Shown here in pieces: positions 46,933 through 57,769 of a stretch of 64,000 nucleotides of DNA; the first letter of the stretch is position 1, and each line of letters opens with the position of its first letter. The position numbers and the translations under genes were made by a program. The stretch is from Ditylenchus dipsaci (lineage: Eukaryota; Nematoda; Chromadorea; Rhabditida; Anguinidae), in contig SADC01000055.1 in NCBI GenBank assembly GCA_004194705.1, positions 186,001-250,000 on the forward strand, read 5' to 3'. The notes under the pieces were generated by a model. That model was given only the letters and a program-made list of their open reading frames with translations. It was not told where the DNA came from and made no database searches.

Positions 46933-47456
46933 TTATACTTTTTAGTTAGCTATTTAGTTTTTGACGTGTTTGACACGTCGTGCTCAGCAACAGAAATACT
47001 AAAAAGCGTTCTGTTATCTAATTTTTTTGAGTATCGAACGTGGAGTGCCTGCTAAAGTTGTCTGACCGCTTCGAAATGCTCGGTGTGCTTAGACAGTGTG
47101 AACAATTTCTGATGCTAGAATCCAACATTGATAGCCTCAAGAAATTGTTCCTCGCGCAACAATATCGTCTTATAGATTTGCAGGTAAGTTTGACTGTTTA
47201 AAGCTAAATTTTTCACAATTCTGAAAAAACCTTGGTTACAGGAACAATGTGCTTGTCAGTTTCAACGTTACAATGAAATGAAGAAGTTGGAAGATAATGC
47301 GGAGTACGCTCTTTTCAATGAAAAGACTAAATCTATTATGCTAGACAATTTTGTTCGTCTAATGCTAAGCAAGATTAAAAGAACAGTAACAGAATAACGT
47401 TTTTTAATGCTTCATATTGTGGTGAATTTATACTCTGACAATCAACAATTAACAAC

Positions 47457-47462
47457 AATAAA
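47457..47462 (+). terminator. candidate polyadenylation signal of gene C
   Basis: AATAAA 60 bases after the stop codon at 47397. Confidence 0.5.
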
Positions 47463-48115
47463 AAAAATTATAAAATATTCTAGTAAAGTCGAACCGAGAT
47501 ATAAAGTGACCCTCGGAGACAGGCAGGGTTCGTAATCGTCATTTTTTTTAAGATGTGTCTTTTTTTCGGGACCCAAAATCTTTTCTATTTTTGAAGTTTT
47601 TAATCAAAATCTTTTTTTTTCGCTCCGAAAAAGCAATAAGTACTGGATAAAATGACCCTTTTCTTCAAAAATGGTCAAAATGTCCTTTTTTCGAAATTTT
47701 TCATTACGAACCCTGGATATATGTCCGGGCATTTTGCAAATTTTCGGGCATTTTCCAAATGTCTCCCATCAATCAATTTTTATTCAACAAACTTCAAATA
47801 TCATCAATAAACACGTCAAAATAACCGAAAATGGTGTACTTTTCAATATTGTCACTGAGAATTTACAACAGCATAAAAAATAAATTACCAGAATTAGAGA
47901 TATGAAATAGGAAACTACAGTTAACAGTACATCCACACTTAACGGTGCAGCTGGTACTCCTTTAAAACTTTAACTTCTTTTTGAGAAACATAAGACAGAT
48001 CGTGGTACTTTTTTGTGAAATTTTTCGTACTTTAAAAAAAACTACCCTTTTTTAGCTAAAATTTTTTGAAAAATGTACGACAAAACAAGAAAGACAAGCT
48101 CAAGCAAAAAACATA

Positions 48116-48560
48116 AATGGGTATCCGTCAAAAATTAGAAGCTCAGCTATCGGAAAAAAAAGTAGCTTTTGACACAAGACTACTTCGCGTAATTAAAATC
48201 ATAGGCAATCTCTTAGCGCTTATTGCTACTTTCCCTATGTAATCTGGCTGGGCTTTTTGGAACTGGTTGAAAGTTGTGCCTTGGTTGTTGATGTTTGCTC
48301 GCCTACTACTAACCAACTTGAAACTTCTCTGTCAATCCATATCTGGTCGCAGAGTGCTTTGCGCGCTGGAGACTGGACAGAAATTAGTCAAATGTATAAA
48401 GTCTACAGCAAGGAAGTCAAGAATCCACCAAGATAGTAAACTGCCCAAGATGAAGATAAGCATGATTAAGCAACGACCGAAGAAAATGCAGATGACGGGA
48501 CTTCACCGCAAAAGAAGCACAAAAGAATGCCAAGGCGCCTTCAATCGCTGAGAGGAGTGT
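48116..48560 (+). pseudogene. decayed coding-like stretch, unrecognised
   Basis: A frame from 48116 (MGIRQKLEAQLSEKKVAFDT...NLLALIATFPM) stops. An adjacent frame continues SGWAFWNWLE, then another gives SCALVVDVCSPTTNQLETSL and GDWTEISQMYKVYSKEVKNP, and later DDGTSPQKKHKRMPRRLQS. Composition looks protein-like but three frame changes are needed. Function unknown. Confidence 0.25.
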
Positions 48561-48693
48561 TGCGTCTTCGACGCTAAGAGTTAACAAGAGCTGTCCCTAC
48601 CCCCCCCCTCCCCTGCTAGCCGCAAATTCCCTTTTATAGGCCTGCAGGGGAAGATCAAAACATATTTATTTGTAGTATGTACAGCCTGGGTGT

Positions 48694-48740
48694 CTGCCTC
48701 TCTGGTCTACAGTCAGAGACTGTAGACCAGAGAGAGGCAG
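48694..48740. other. tight hairpin, about 20-bp stem
   Basis: CTGCCTCTCTGGTCTACAGTC, a 3-base loop, then GACTGTAGACCAGAGAGAGGCAG: complementary apart from a 2-base bulge. Not part of a larger foldback that I can see. May be a miRNA-like precursor or a minimal palindrome. The flanks to 49900 hold fragments of MITEs only. Confidence 0.45.
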
Positions 48741-49901
48741 CAGCCTATAGCTAAAAGCAATCAGTTGTGTTGAAAAGTGATGGGCAAAAAGCTGTAGAAA
48801 GAAAGCTGTCTATAATATTTGTTGTAAAGCTTTTCAACCGCATTTATTTGCTATCGATTTATTTATAATTAAATTGCTAGGCCAAACGGCTATGTTAAAG
48901 GAGGGTGCAAGCTGTTAAGGAGATTGTTCAAATCCTATGTTGTTATCCTATATTGTTAAATCCTATTATTTATTTTTCAAATGTGCTTTGAGAGTCATAT
49001 TTTGTCGATCACCCGGTTTTGTGGTCTCAGACAAACTTGTGCGGAAAGAAAGTTGGATTAGCATCATCAATATCACAATTTGTAAATTCTTTCAAAAAAT
49101 GTCCTAAAAATTGAAATGAAAAAGGGAAAAACATATCGAAAAAGGTTGATTAGTTTTTCATTGCATTTCTATCTTTAGGACATTTTTTGAAGAAATTTTG
49201 AATTTCTGATATATATGATGCTAATTTAACTTTTAATTCTGTACAAGTTTGTCTGAGATCGCAACACCGAGTTGTCGACAAATTTTGGCTCTAAAATCTC
49301 ATTTTAAACACACAAAAAATAGGATAAATCATTTCGTGTCGAGACAATCTCCTTAACAGCTTTCACCCCTCATTTAAAAGCCCCCCCCCCATTCTGACGA
49401 GCTTACAAATCCCTACTACAATGACTGCATGCTTGACCTACAAATTCTGTGTGTGGCAGCCGAGGATTTAGACCGCCCGAAGGCTGTCACCACACTGTAC
49501 AACGGACAAATCTATTAATCAATAACATTACGCTTCATATAACGGACACTCTATATAACGGACGGCTAAGCCCGGTCCCTACTAGTCCATTATATAGACG
49601 TCGACTTTACCAAAGTTTGCAGAATTCAAACTGGCGGATAAATCTTTTGGAAATTATTCAAACTCACAAAAACTGATTTTTCAATAACTTAGGCCTGATA
49701 TTATTTTTTAAAACATAATCTAACTTTTTTTATTATGAAACATAATTTCAAAAATGATGATTTTTTTAGTTAAAAAGAGGTTAACCCTAGGGTCTGGCAT
49801 TAGAAGTCCGTTAAATCGAGTTTATCGTATTTGTACATCTAATCTATATATTTAGCTATCTTAAATTTTTACTGTGACCCTTATTTTAACAAAGCTTGAT
49901 A

Positions 49902-52900
49902 ATGGAGTGGTTCCAAGCAGTGGTTCCAAGTAAGTAGATTTTTGTAATTAGTTAAACAAATTTGACCCCTGTAGCGAATACACTACTCCATGAATCCGGC
50001 GTCAAATAGAACTTCGAGAATGAGGAAATATTTTCAGCACTTTAAAAAATACAATTTTTTAAAAACATGTGTGATTTATATATTAGACATTATGTGCCTT
50101 GCCGGTAAAAAAGTAGTATAATATGTGGTTGATCATGTTGCACACGGCACTATATGTACTCGATCGTTCTCGCCGGGACCCGCCGGTCTTTTCGGTAAAA
50201 CTATTTACATTTACAAAAACGATCGGCTAAATCAGAAATTTTTTGATTTTTCTGACTAGACTGACAATCAGTTTTGACAAAAAAATTAAAAATTGAGGTG
50301 AAAAAGTGTCGGACCAGATGCGGGAACGAACTTGAGGGAATGCCAGTTTAACAAGAGTTGACTGTACAGTCGACTCTCCCAATAAGGACACTCCCATTGA
50401 GGACACTTTTTCAATAAGGACAGCAAAATTTTATGTATTTGGTTTGCAGATAAGTAAATCTCGATAAAAGGATGCTCTAATTAAGGACAGCTCCCAATAA
50501 GGACGGCATTTAGCCGGTCCCTTGGGTTTCCTTATTGGGAGAGTTGACTGTACCTCGAACACATATAGAGCCCTGCACACTATGAAAATGCTAATTTTTA
50601 AAACAATGAGCTTCTGTAGAAAAATATGCACCGAAAACTTTTCGACAACCAAATTTCGAAATTTTACGCTAACTTTAAAAATGAAGTTTTTCCGTAGTAG
50701 AAAAATATTATTCATGTATAATTTCAGCATTTGGTATTTCTAAATGTCACCTTTCAATCAAGCTATTAACTTTCAGACTGCAAAATAGGTTAGCTGAGAT
50801 ACAGTCCTTTCAAAGAAATAGTCTAATTTTTGGCACTACTGGCAAACATTTGCCATTCAGATGGCGCAGAGTGAAATTTTGTCATTTTTGTAGCGCCAAT
50901 GTTATCAGCTTGAAAATTTGAATCAGACGCTACCTCAGTACAGTTTTTACTGACCAAAAGAGACCAAATTAACTAAAACGTGTTTTTTTTAAAGTTTTTG
51001 TTTAGAAACCACGTTCTCTCAATTTAAAACTCAAAAGTCAGTTAGTTGATGGCATATTATAACGATTTCTTGTAAAATGTTTTAATAATAAGGGCACCAT
51101 AGAAAATGAGTTAATTCTTTTTCTATGCCTCAATTTTCAGGTTCTTTTAAAAAAAACGTTGCAATTCTTATTTTTAATATTTATAATTCAACTTTAAAAT
51201 GTGGAAACAAATTTGACCTACACGGAGACATTTTATTATTTCAAATAAATACCATATTCTCTCTAATAGAAGCGCACCCCCAAATTCAAAAAACGTGTTT
51301 ATGGCATTGTGTTTTTGACTTACTTTTTGTGGATGGTCACTCAGCAAGTTTCCACTCAAAATCCAGATTATCTCTCTGACTACAAAATGAATGGTGGCTT
51401 AACTGGGGGTCATTTCTGAAAAGTAAGTCAAAAACACAATGCCACAAACACGATTTTAAACGGGAGGGGGCGCTTCTATTAGGGAGACTACGGCAGATTT
51501 TATTAATGAAATTAAAGAAGGTGTGGCAGTCAAGCAAACAATAAGAATGTTGTTTGGTAGAGACCAAAGTTCTGCGATGTCTTCCAAGATGATGTTTTGG
51601 GAGATAATTGGTTTGAGACTCAATCACCAAATCATTCAAATTGTATATATAAAAACATTTTAGGTTTATTCAAGTGGCCGTAAATGTAGGACTGAGTTTT
51701 TTTCTACAATTTCTATGTTACCAAACGTATAATTTCTTTGTTGTGGATTTTCAGTGTGGAACTTTACATTTTACCATTCGCCGTGAGCGTATTCTGGAAA
51801 CTTTACCATGCCCCGTTAGTTATGAGCTCAGACTCATGGGACTTATGGGGGATTGCATTTCACGGGTAATTTTTCACTTACAATAATTTATCATTGCGAA
51901 CAAGTGGTTATAAAGGTTGGTAATCAACAGTTTGGCCCTATTCTTTGATGATTAGCAATTTTTAGAGCCACTGTTGATTTTTAATTACCACATTTTCTCT
52001 AATAGGCCTACATATCGTGTTGTTTTTCAATCGTCCAAGAATCTTAAAATTTTGGAGTCGATCTCGAAAATTTGGGTGAAAATTCAAAATCGAGAAAGCG
52101 GAATCGGTTAAGAAAATGCAAAAACAGCTTTGACCAATAGTTACTCTGCCCTTGGATCAGAGCTTCCAACGTAAAATTTAAAATAAAATACATTTGTGTA
52201 AAATAAAGGACATTTGGTCAAAAAGTGCCGTTTTATCCAGTGTCTAATGAATTTTGAGTACCAAGAATAAACATTTTGACGTGAAATTTCAATTTCCAAA
52301 TGAAGGAAAATAAATGACATTTGGAAGCCCTGCCTTAAAAACAGACCCTTAAAGTAGGGGGTGTTGAGTTATCAGAGACCGTCGGCCTATCAGAGAAAAT
52401 ATGGTGGTTGTAATTATCCAAAAAGTGAGCCAGCATAAGGACAGCATAAATAAGAACGGACTTAAAACTAAAAAAATAATAAATAATATGTTTGAGTCTG
52501 TATTATCGTAGCATTTAAAAAGCGTCTATTTAACACTCTGAAGACGGCTTATTTTCTACCCCCTCTATTTTCTTGTCTTTTCAACAAAACTTGAATTTTT
52601 TTCACAGAAGTTGTACATATCAAAAAGGAACAAGATTGGCAAAAAAAAAGCTTTGGCTGGGAGGCTTCTACCAAAAAATCACTTTTTTGCGTTGGTCCCT
52701 CCTTACCTCCTAAAATTTTGGCTCAAAAGCAACAGGGGACCAAGGCAATTTTTTCGAAAAAAATTTTTTTTGCTCATAACGGTCTAATTCTTTTTCTGTG
52801 ATTTTTCTATCATGTTTTGAGCATTTTTGCAAAAAAAAAATATTTTTCGCAAAAATTTTGCCTTGGTCCCGCCTGTTGTTTTTGAGCCAAAATTTTAGGA

Positions 52901-55900
52901 GGTAAGGGGGGACCAAGGCAAAAAAGGTGATTTTTGGTAGAAGCCTCCCAGCCAAAACTTTTTTTGCCAATCTTGATCCTTTTTGATATGTACAACTTCT
53001 GTGAAAAAAATCAAGTTTTGTTGAAAAGACAAGAAAATAGAGGGGGTCGAAAATGAGCCGTTTTCAGAGTGTTAAATAGAATAATTTCAATCGACTGCTA
53101 CTATTTTCAAACTTACTTTTAATAACAAATTTTTTTAGCTGAAGAAATTCTAAATTTTAGCGCGGAAATATAAACGAACAAACTGGCGAGGAAGGTGCTG
53201 TTATTAGCCACAATTCTAAAACTTTTGACTATCTTGATTCTCAAAAATTCTTCGACGCTCGGCGTTGCATGATTATTGAATTAGATCTGTCTGTCAACGA
53301 ACAAGCCGAAGATCTGTAAGTTGACCATAACAGTACACATTGACTGAGACATATTAAGGTGTGCCAAGAACTATTGCTTCTTTTTGGAAAATTCGAAATT
53401 CGCTTCAGATTGTTTGATCATGATAGAAGAAAAATCAATTCATGTAGACAAAAAGGTTTGTTGAGCAGGCCATTTAAAAAGTTCGTACTCATTTGGGCGC
53501 CAATTGTTTTGAGCGCCCTCATTTCAATTTTATAGTATAAAAAACGTCTCAGTCTAACTTTTTGCTCTTCACAAAAACAGCTCTCAGACGATTGAAAAAA
53601 AAAATTTTTGACCTAAAATTAGACTTTTTGCCTTGGTGGAGTAAGGTAAATTGTCTGTTTTAAGATACTTTACCATGTTTAATTCACTGCAGCTTGGCAA
53701 AAATAGTCTCTAAATGCATTTTTGATCAAGAGTCTTTCTCGGAATTATGTCTAAGGTAAGTGAGTGCGCGCATCTCTAACCAACCAAGCACCCTGCGCCC
53801 CTTCAGGGGCCCAGGAGGCTTGGTTGCTTGGGTTGAGATGCGCACACACACATACCTTAGACACAAATCACTCGGAAGTGACTCTGGATGCATAAAAATG
53901 TATGCATACCAGAGTTTCTTTATGCGGTAGGCCCCAGTCAACAAAACTATGATCAACATTTTTCTTTTTGGACAAAATTGGACTCCTTTTGGTCTCTTCC
54001 CACCCAAAAACAGCCCTAAACCCCTTTAAAATGGTCAAAAACGGTAATTTTCAGCGGTCCTAAAACTCAATTTTTTATTGACTAGAGCTCAAAACTAATT
54101 TCTTTTTTGAATTCTCGAATCGATTTTAAGTCGTTTTGCTACATCAAATTAATATAAAAATTAAATGTTCCCAAATGAGGGCGCCGAAATGAAAGGAGAT
54201 ACCTTATTTTTTCTAATAAGACGACATGCCTCAAAGGGGCATGCTCGCCGCCGATGGGAGTATTTTGGAAGGCGGGTACCAGGTCAATTCAAAAAAAGAT
54301 TATTTTGAAATGAATTTTTATTGAGTACTTTAAGCGACTGAAAATCTCGAAGTCGGCGGAAAATTTGTCTGATTTTCGACTGTCGACTTATTAAGAGCTA
54401 TTTTCTGCACAAAAGAATAAATCCCAATTTGTGTTTATAAAATGCGGTTGTAGAGCCAAACTTTGCCGACCACCAAATGTTGCGATGTCAAAGAGACTTG
54501 TGCAAGTTCAAAAGTTAGATTAGCATCATAAACATCAGAATTTCCAAATTTTTCAAAAAATGTCCTAAAAATTGAGAAGGAAAAACATAGAAAAAGGTTG
54601 GTTAGTTTTCCATTACCTTTTCGATTTTTGGGGTATTTTCTGATAAAAAAAATCGAAATTCTGATGTTGATTACAATTATGAAATTATAAAAAAAGGGAC
54701 TAGGCGAAAATTGGCCGCTAGTGCAGAATCGAGTGCAAATTTGTCTTGGTCCCCTGTTGATTCTCGTCATATTTTGCCTTGGTCCCACCTGTTATTTTTT
54801 TAATGTGATCATGGTGACTGAGGAGAGTGTGGTGGTTAATATGAGCATGGTTAGCATGCTTACCTTAATCACCATAATCACGTTAAAATAAGATTAAAAA
54901 AACAGCAGAGGGAAACAAAGTATTTTTCACCAAAAAATCAATAAGGGGACCAAGGCAAAATTTGCACCCGATTCTGCACTAGCGCCAAAAATTGTGTTTC
55001 AATATTAAATGGAACACACATGTCTTTTTTAAACTCTGTGTTTGCAAATTTTGGGCTACTAGCGAATACCCTCCCCCTCCAAGTCTGATTTTTCAAAAAT
55101 CGATGTAAGTATGCTTTCGAACAGCAAATTTATGCTTAGCCCTTACAAGGAAACCTCAAATAGTGTCGGTGGGCTATCAAAAAACATTATATACCATTTG
55201 ATAGCTCTTCGAAAATCCTCATTAGGCTTAGATTTTTTCTATATTTTCATTTGCTACTAGCGTCCAAATTTTTATAATTAGCCTAAAACAGTTATTATAA
55301 TTTAAATGTAGCACATTTTTGAAAACACCAAATAATTTTTAAATTCCTTGTGACCATTCCAATTTAGTTCCTCTCAATGCATTCTGCCTACTTCAAAGCC
55401 ATGTTTGAATCAGGATTTAAGGAAAAAGAACAAGATGAAATTGAGCTAAAAGATGTCGACTTCAATGAGTTCATCGAGCTGCTTAGCATTGTCTACCCTA
55501 TCGGCCAATTCATATCGGGTGTGCTAAGTTTATATCCAAACATAACCAAAATTCAAGATTTTTGAACAGTTTTTTTGCAGTCTCTAACGTACACTGCCTG
55601 CTGAAGTTGGCTGATCGATTTGGAATGTTGGATGTGCTGAGACGTTGCGAGCAATTCCTATTGCTTGAGTCCAATATAGATAATTTCAAAAAACTGCTGC
55701 TGGCCCAGAAATATCATCTGGCGGATTTGCAAGTATTTTACACTGTGGCGCATTGTAAATAAATGACTGATTTTCCGGCATTGCTATTTTATTTATGCCA
55801 TTCGATAAGTTTTTTTTGGCAATTTTTCGCTTAGGAGGGAGGGCAGGTTCGAATGCAGCTTTTTTAAGTGCGAAAAGTCTTTTTTCACTAGAAAAAAGAT

Positions 55901-56899
55901 TTATCCGGCAGGTTCACATTTTTTTTAATTTTTCGTATATCATGTTCCAGAAAATTGTTGTCGAGAAACCTGGCAGATTTCGGTTTGTTAAATGGACTGA
56001 ATCTCGATCCGAATTTTTTTAAATATGTTATGTAAATCCTTCCGGTAACTTAGTCGCCAAGACTAAACATTATCTTGAAAAGGCAAAATTTTCAAACATG
56101 AAACAATGTGTGTTAGTCTTATATCTTATCAGAAAGACAAGAAAAAAAGTTACATCTAAAATCATTCATTTGTTTACAGTTTGACTACAGGTTGAAAAAT
56201 TTGATAGTTTTTCGGCGCTAGTAGCGAAACAGACCGCCTCCCCCGCCCCTCCATTCTTTAAGAATCTGACCTTTTCGAAAATCGCTGTAACTACCCTATT
56301 AAACAACAAGTTTAGGTTTAGCCCTTAGGCTCGGGTAGACCAACGAACGGAAGTTAAGACTTTTGAATGTCTCACGCACTCTTTCCGTTGTCTGGAACAT
56401 AAATAGTGTGAGTCACAAAAACTGGTGCAATTTCAAAATTGGCGTTTTCGCTCCAATTTTTCATCTGTATTTTACCAACGGCGCTTAACTTCGTTATATA
56501 CCAAAATGTAGCTGAGAGTCTTAGCTACACTTTGGTATATAATATTGTTATGCGCCGTTCATGAAAAAGAGACCAAACATACAATTGAAGCAAAAAAGAC
56601 TTTGAAAATTGCACTAGGTTTTGTGACTGACCCTGTATTTGGGTACTCTTTACTTTAGTTTTAAAAGAAAAAATTTCGGGGAAAAGGAGGGTATGGTATC
56701 CGCAACTAGGGTCGTTTTTGATGGGGTCATTAAAAGAGACATTTAAATTACACCATGCTGTTTTTAGGAATACTGTGCCAGTCAATACCAGCAACTTGAT
56801 GCAATTAAGAAGTTAAAGAATGAAGAGGACTATGATATCCTGGATGAAAAGTCTAAATCCATTATGTTTAACAGTCTCGTTCGTTCCACTGGCAAGTAG
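49902..56899 (+). CDS. BATH-type (MATH + BTB) protein, paralogue D, the most complete copy
   Basis: Exons 49902-49929, 51518-51610, 51664-51679, 51755-51865, 53161-53315, 53359-53455, 55368-55518, 55581-55732 and 56768-56899 (about 311 codons). Start MEWFQAVVP. The MATH region includes VKQTIRMLFG, CGTLHFTIRRERILETLPCP, SYELRLMGLMGDCISR and CMIIELDLSVNEQAED. The BTB domain follows: DCLIMIEEKSIHVDKK, FLSMHSAYFKAMFESGFKEK, EIELKDVDFNEFIELLSIVY, LLKLADRFGMLDVLRRCEQF. The C-terminal helix ends VRSTGK. Exon 2 is one base shorter than in A-C (93 against 94; TTTTGGG instead of TTTTTGGG near 51595), which shifts the frame into a stop in exon 3; from exon 3 on everything is open. MATH-BTB proteins are CUL-3 ubiquitin-ligase adaptors, in cytoplasm or nucleus; the substrate is unknown. 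Confidence 0.75.
50367..50550. mobile_element. CAGTCGACTCTCCC MITE, TA target, intron 1 of gene D
   Basis: CAGTCGACTCTCCCAATAAG...CTTATTGGGAGAGTTGACTG flanked by TA; 184 bp. It abuts the right end (GAGTTGACTG then TA) of a degenerate relative of 18119-18542 covering 50180-50364. Confidence 0.85.
51254..51493. mobile_element. TACCGTATTT-like foldback, intron 1 of gene D
   Basis: ATTCTCTCTAATAGAAGCGC...GCGCTTCTATTAGGGAGA; inner arms CATTGTGTTTTTGACTTACT / AGTAAGTCAAAAACACAATG. Ends only 25 bases before exon 2. Confidence 0.8.
51986..52406. mobile_element. degenerate TACCGTATTT-family element with insertion
   Basis: TACCACATTTTCTCTAATAG at the left and CTATCAGAGAAAATATGGTG at the right. The interior (52150-52340) contains an unrelated repeat with GACATTTGG and CCCTGCC. 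Confidence 0.6.
52526..53079. mobile_element. 550-bp near-perfect foldback, intron 4 of gene D
   Basis: CTATTTAACACTCTGAAGAC...TTTCAGAGTGTTAAATAG. Arms of about 220 bp (AGAAGTTGTACATATCAAAA, CTGGGAGGCTTCTACCAAAA, CTCCTTACCTCCTAAAATTT). Two CCTTGGTCCC/GGGACCAAGG motifs per arm. It ends about 80 bases before exon 5. Confidence 0.85.
53495..54205. mobile_element. AGATGCGCGCACTCAC-family foldback, intron 6 of gene D
   Basis: CATTTGGGCGCC and GAGCGCCCTCATTTC at the left, CAAATGAGGGCGCCG at the right. Core GTGAGTGCGCGCATCTC...CTGCGCCCC...TTGAGATGCGCACAC. Parallels 46217-46932. Confidence 0.7.
54710..54990. mobile_element. foldback with CCTTGGTCCC motifs
   Basis: GGCCGCTAGTGCAGAATCG...CGATTCTGCACTAGCGCC. 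The left arm has GTCTTGGTCCCCTGTTG and GCCTTGGTCCCACCTGTT; the right has GGGGACCAAGGC. The loop has a small palindrome around TGGTTAGCATGCTTACC. Confidence 0.75.
56401..56640. mobile_element. foldback, intron 8 of gene D
   Basis: GTGAGTCACAAAAACTGGTG...CACTAGGTTTTGTGACTGAC; inner ATATACCAAAATGTAGCT.AGAG / AGCTACACTTTGGTATATA. The right end reads GACCCTGTATT. Confidence 0.75.
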
Positions 56900-56966
56900 G
56901 ATTTGAAAAAGAAGTGCTTCCATTTTAGTGAAAAATGCAATATTCTACATCATTATTTTTTATTCC

Positions 56967-56972
56967 AATAAA
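56967..56972 (+). terminator. candidate polyadenylation signal of gene D
   Basis: AATAAA 68 bases after the stop at 56899. Confidence 0.5.
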
Positions 56973-57316
56973 CAAGAATTTGATCTAAGTCATTTCTCAT
57001 TCCTCTAACCGAGCTGAAGCGTATGGGTCATATATGGATAAAATTTAGTAGTCCAAGAACATTTTAGACAAGCCTTCTGAACAGGAAACCGATGAAAGTC
57101 TTAATTACATTATACCCTCACAAGAGAACCTTACTCAGTGTCGGTGAGCTATCGAAACACGTTATACACCATTGAGGTCTTCAAGTGAGGTCTTCAAAAA
57201 CTTCTTGCCTGACTTAGACATCCGTTTTTGCGCTGGGCTAATTTATTTATTTGATTTAAATGCATGTAAAAGTTGAGTAGGAGCAACATATGCTAAAGGA
57301 TAACACAATGAAGTAT

Positions 57317-57392
57317 TTGGTCTGATGGTGTAGTTGGTAGTCAGGTGGTGTCCTGGTGTACCCTCGCACGCTGTGTCAAACTAACAAAAGTC
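57317..57392 (+). other. tRNA-like sequence
   Basis: GGTCTGATGGTGTAGTTGG has a good A-box (TGGTGTAGTTGG) as in tRNA-Gln/Val, but only a poor B box (GTGTCAAACTAAC) and weak stems. Probably a pseudo-tRNA. Confidence 0.3.
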
Positions 57393-57532
57393 GGAAATCG
57401 ATTGTGGCGTTCTGTTTTTCAAAATTTTTACTTCTTTTTTAAGCTTTTTTACTTTTTTGCGACCTTATATGTTTTTTGACTAATTTTCACCATCTAATTG
57501 CTTTTGGTATGTCAAAACGGCATACCGTATTC

Positions 57533-57769
57533 ACTCTATTTATCGCCCACCCTCTAATAAACGCCCACCCTTAAGGACCTATATCTCAGTTTGGAAAAAT
57601 TATTTTGCAAATCTATTTTTTGCGTTTTCTTAGTTACCACGAGTTTACCTGATTCCACTTTTTAAATTTTGGTTGAGCACCCGAAAATCTCAAAATCGAA
57701 ATATTTTTTTCCGACTTTTAAGGGTTGTAAAATAAACGCCCATGGGCGATTAAAAGAGTGAATGCGGTA
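57533..57769. mobile_element. TACCGTATT-family MITE
   Basis: TACCGTATTCACTCTATTTA...TTAAAAGAGTGAATGCGGTA ends. Interior GCGTTTTCTTAGTTACCACG and GAGCACCCGAAAATC as in 12026 and 39143. The DNA to 58360 shows no gene. Confidence 0.85.

Larger units (their letters stand above)
39846..47397 (+). pseudogene. BATH-type paralogue C; BTB exons open, exon 5 frame-broken
   Basis: Exons 39846-39870, 41135-41228, 41273-41294, 42115-42231, about 43832-44002, 44050-44146, 44198-44348, 47032-47183 and 47242-47397. Start METAALIP; MATH exons GVTARQTIIILYGNGQTVAM, DYHGLFSVTIHRDFILEILP and VNYEIRLIGTCGACISR are open. Exon 5 has two single-base losses around TITIELDLYVK.EQAEDL. BTB exons are intact: SDCLILVQENRIHVDKK, FLSMHSAYFKAMFGSGFKEK, EDVDFNEFIELLSVVYP, VECLLKLSDRFEMLGVLRQC. 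The last exon runs past the usual stop because of a missing base, ending IKRTVTE. A 2.7 kb intron between the BTB exons contains two foldbacks. The acceptor of exon 8 is TTTGAG, weaker than its homologues. Confidence 0.75.

Noticed and set aside
54435..54788. 117-codon minus-strand open frame
   Set aside because: Covers a repeat family also at 45420-45600 and 49080-49270 (GTCCTAAAAATTGA...GCAACACCGAGT); no splice structure or recognisable motif.
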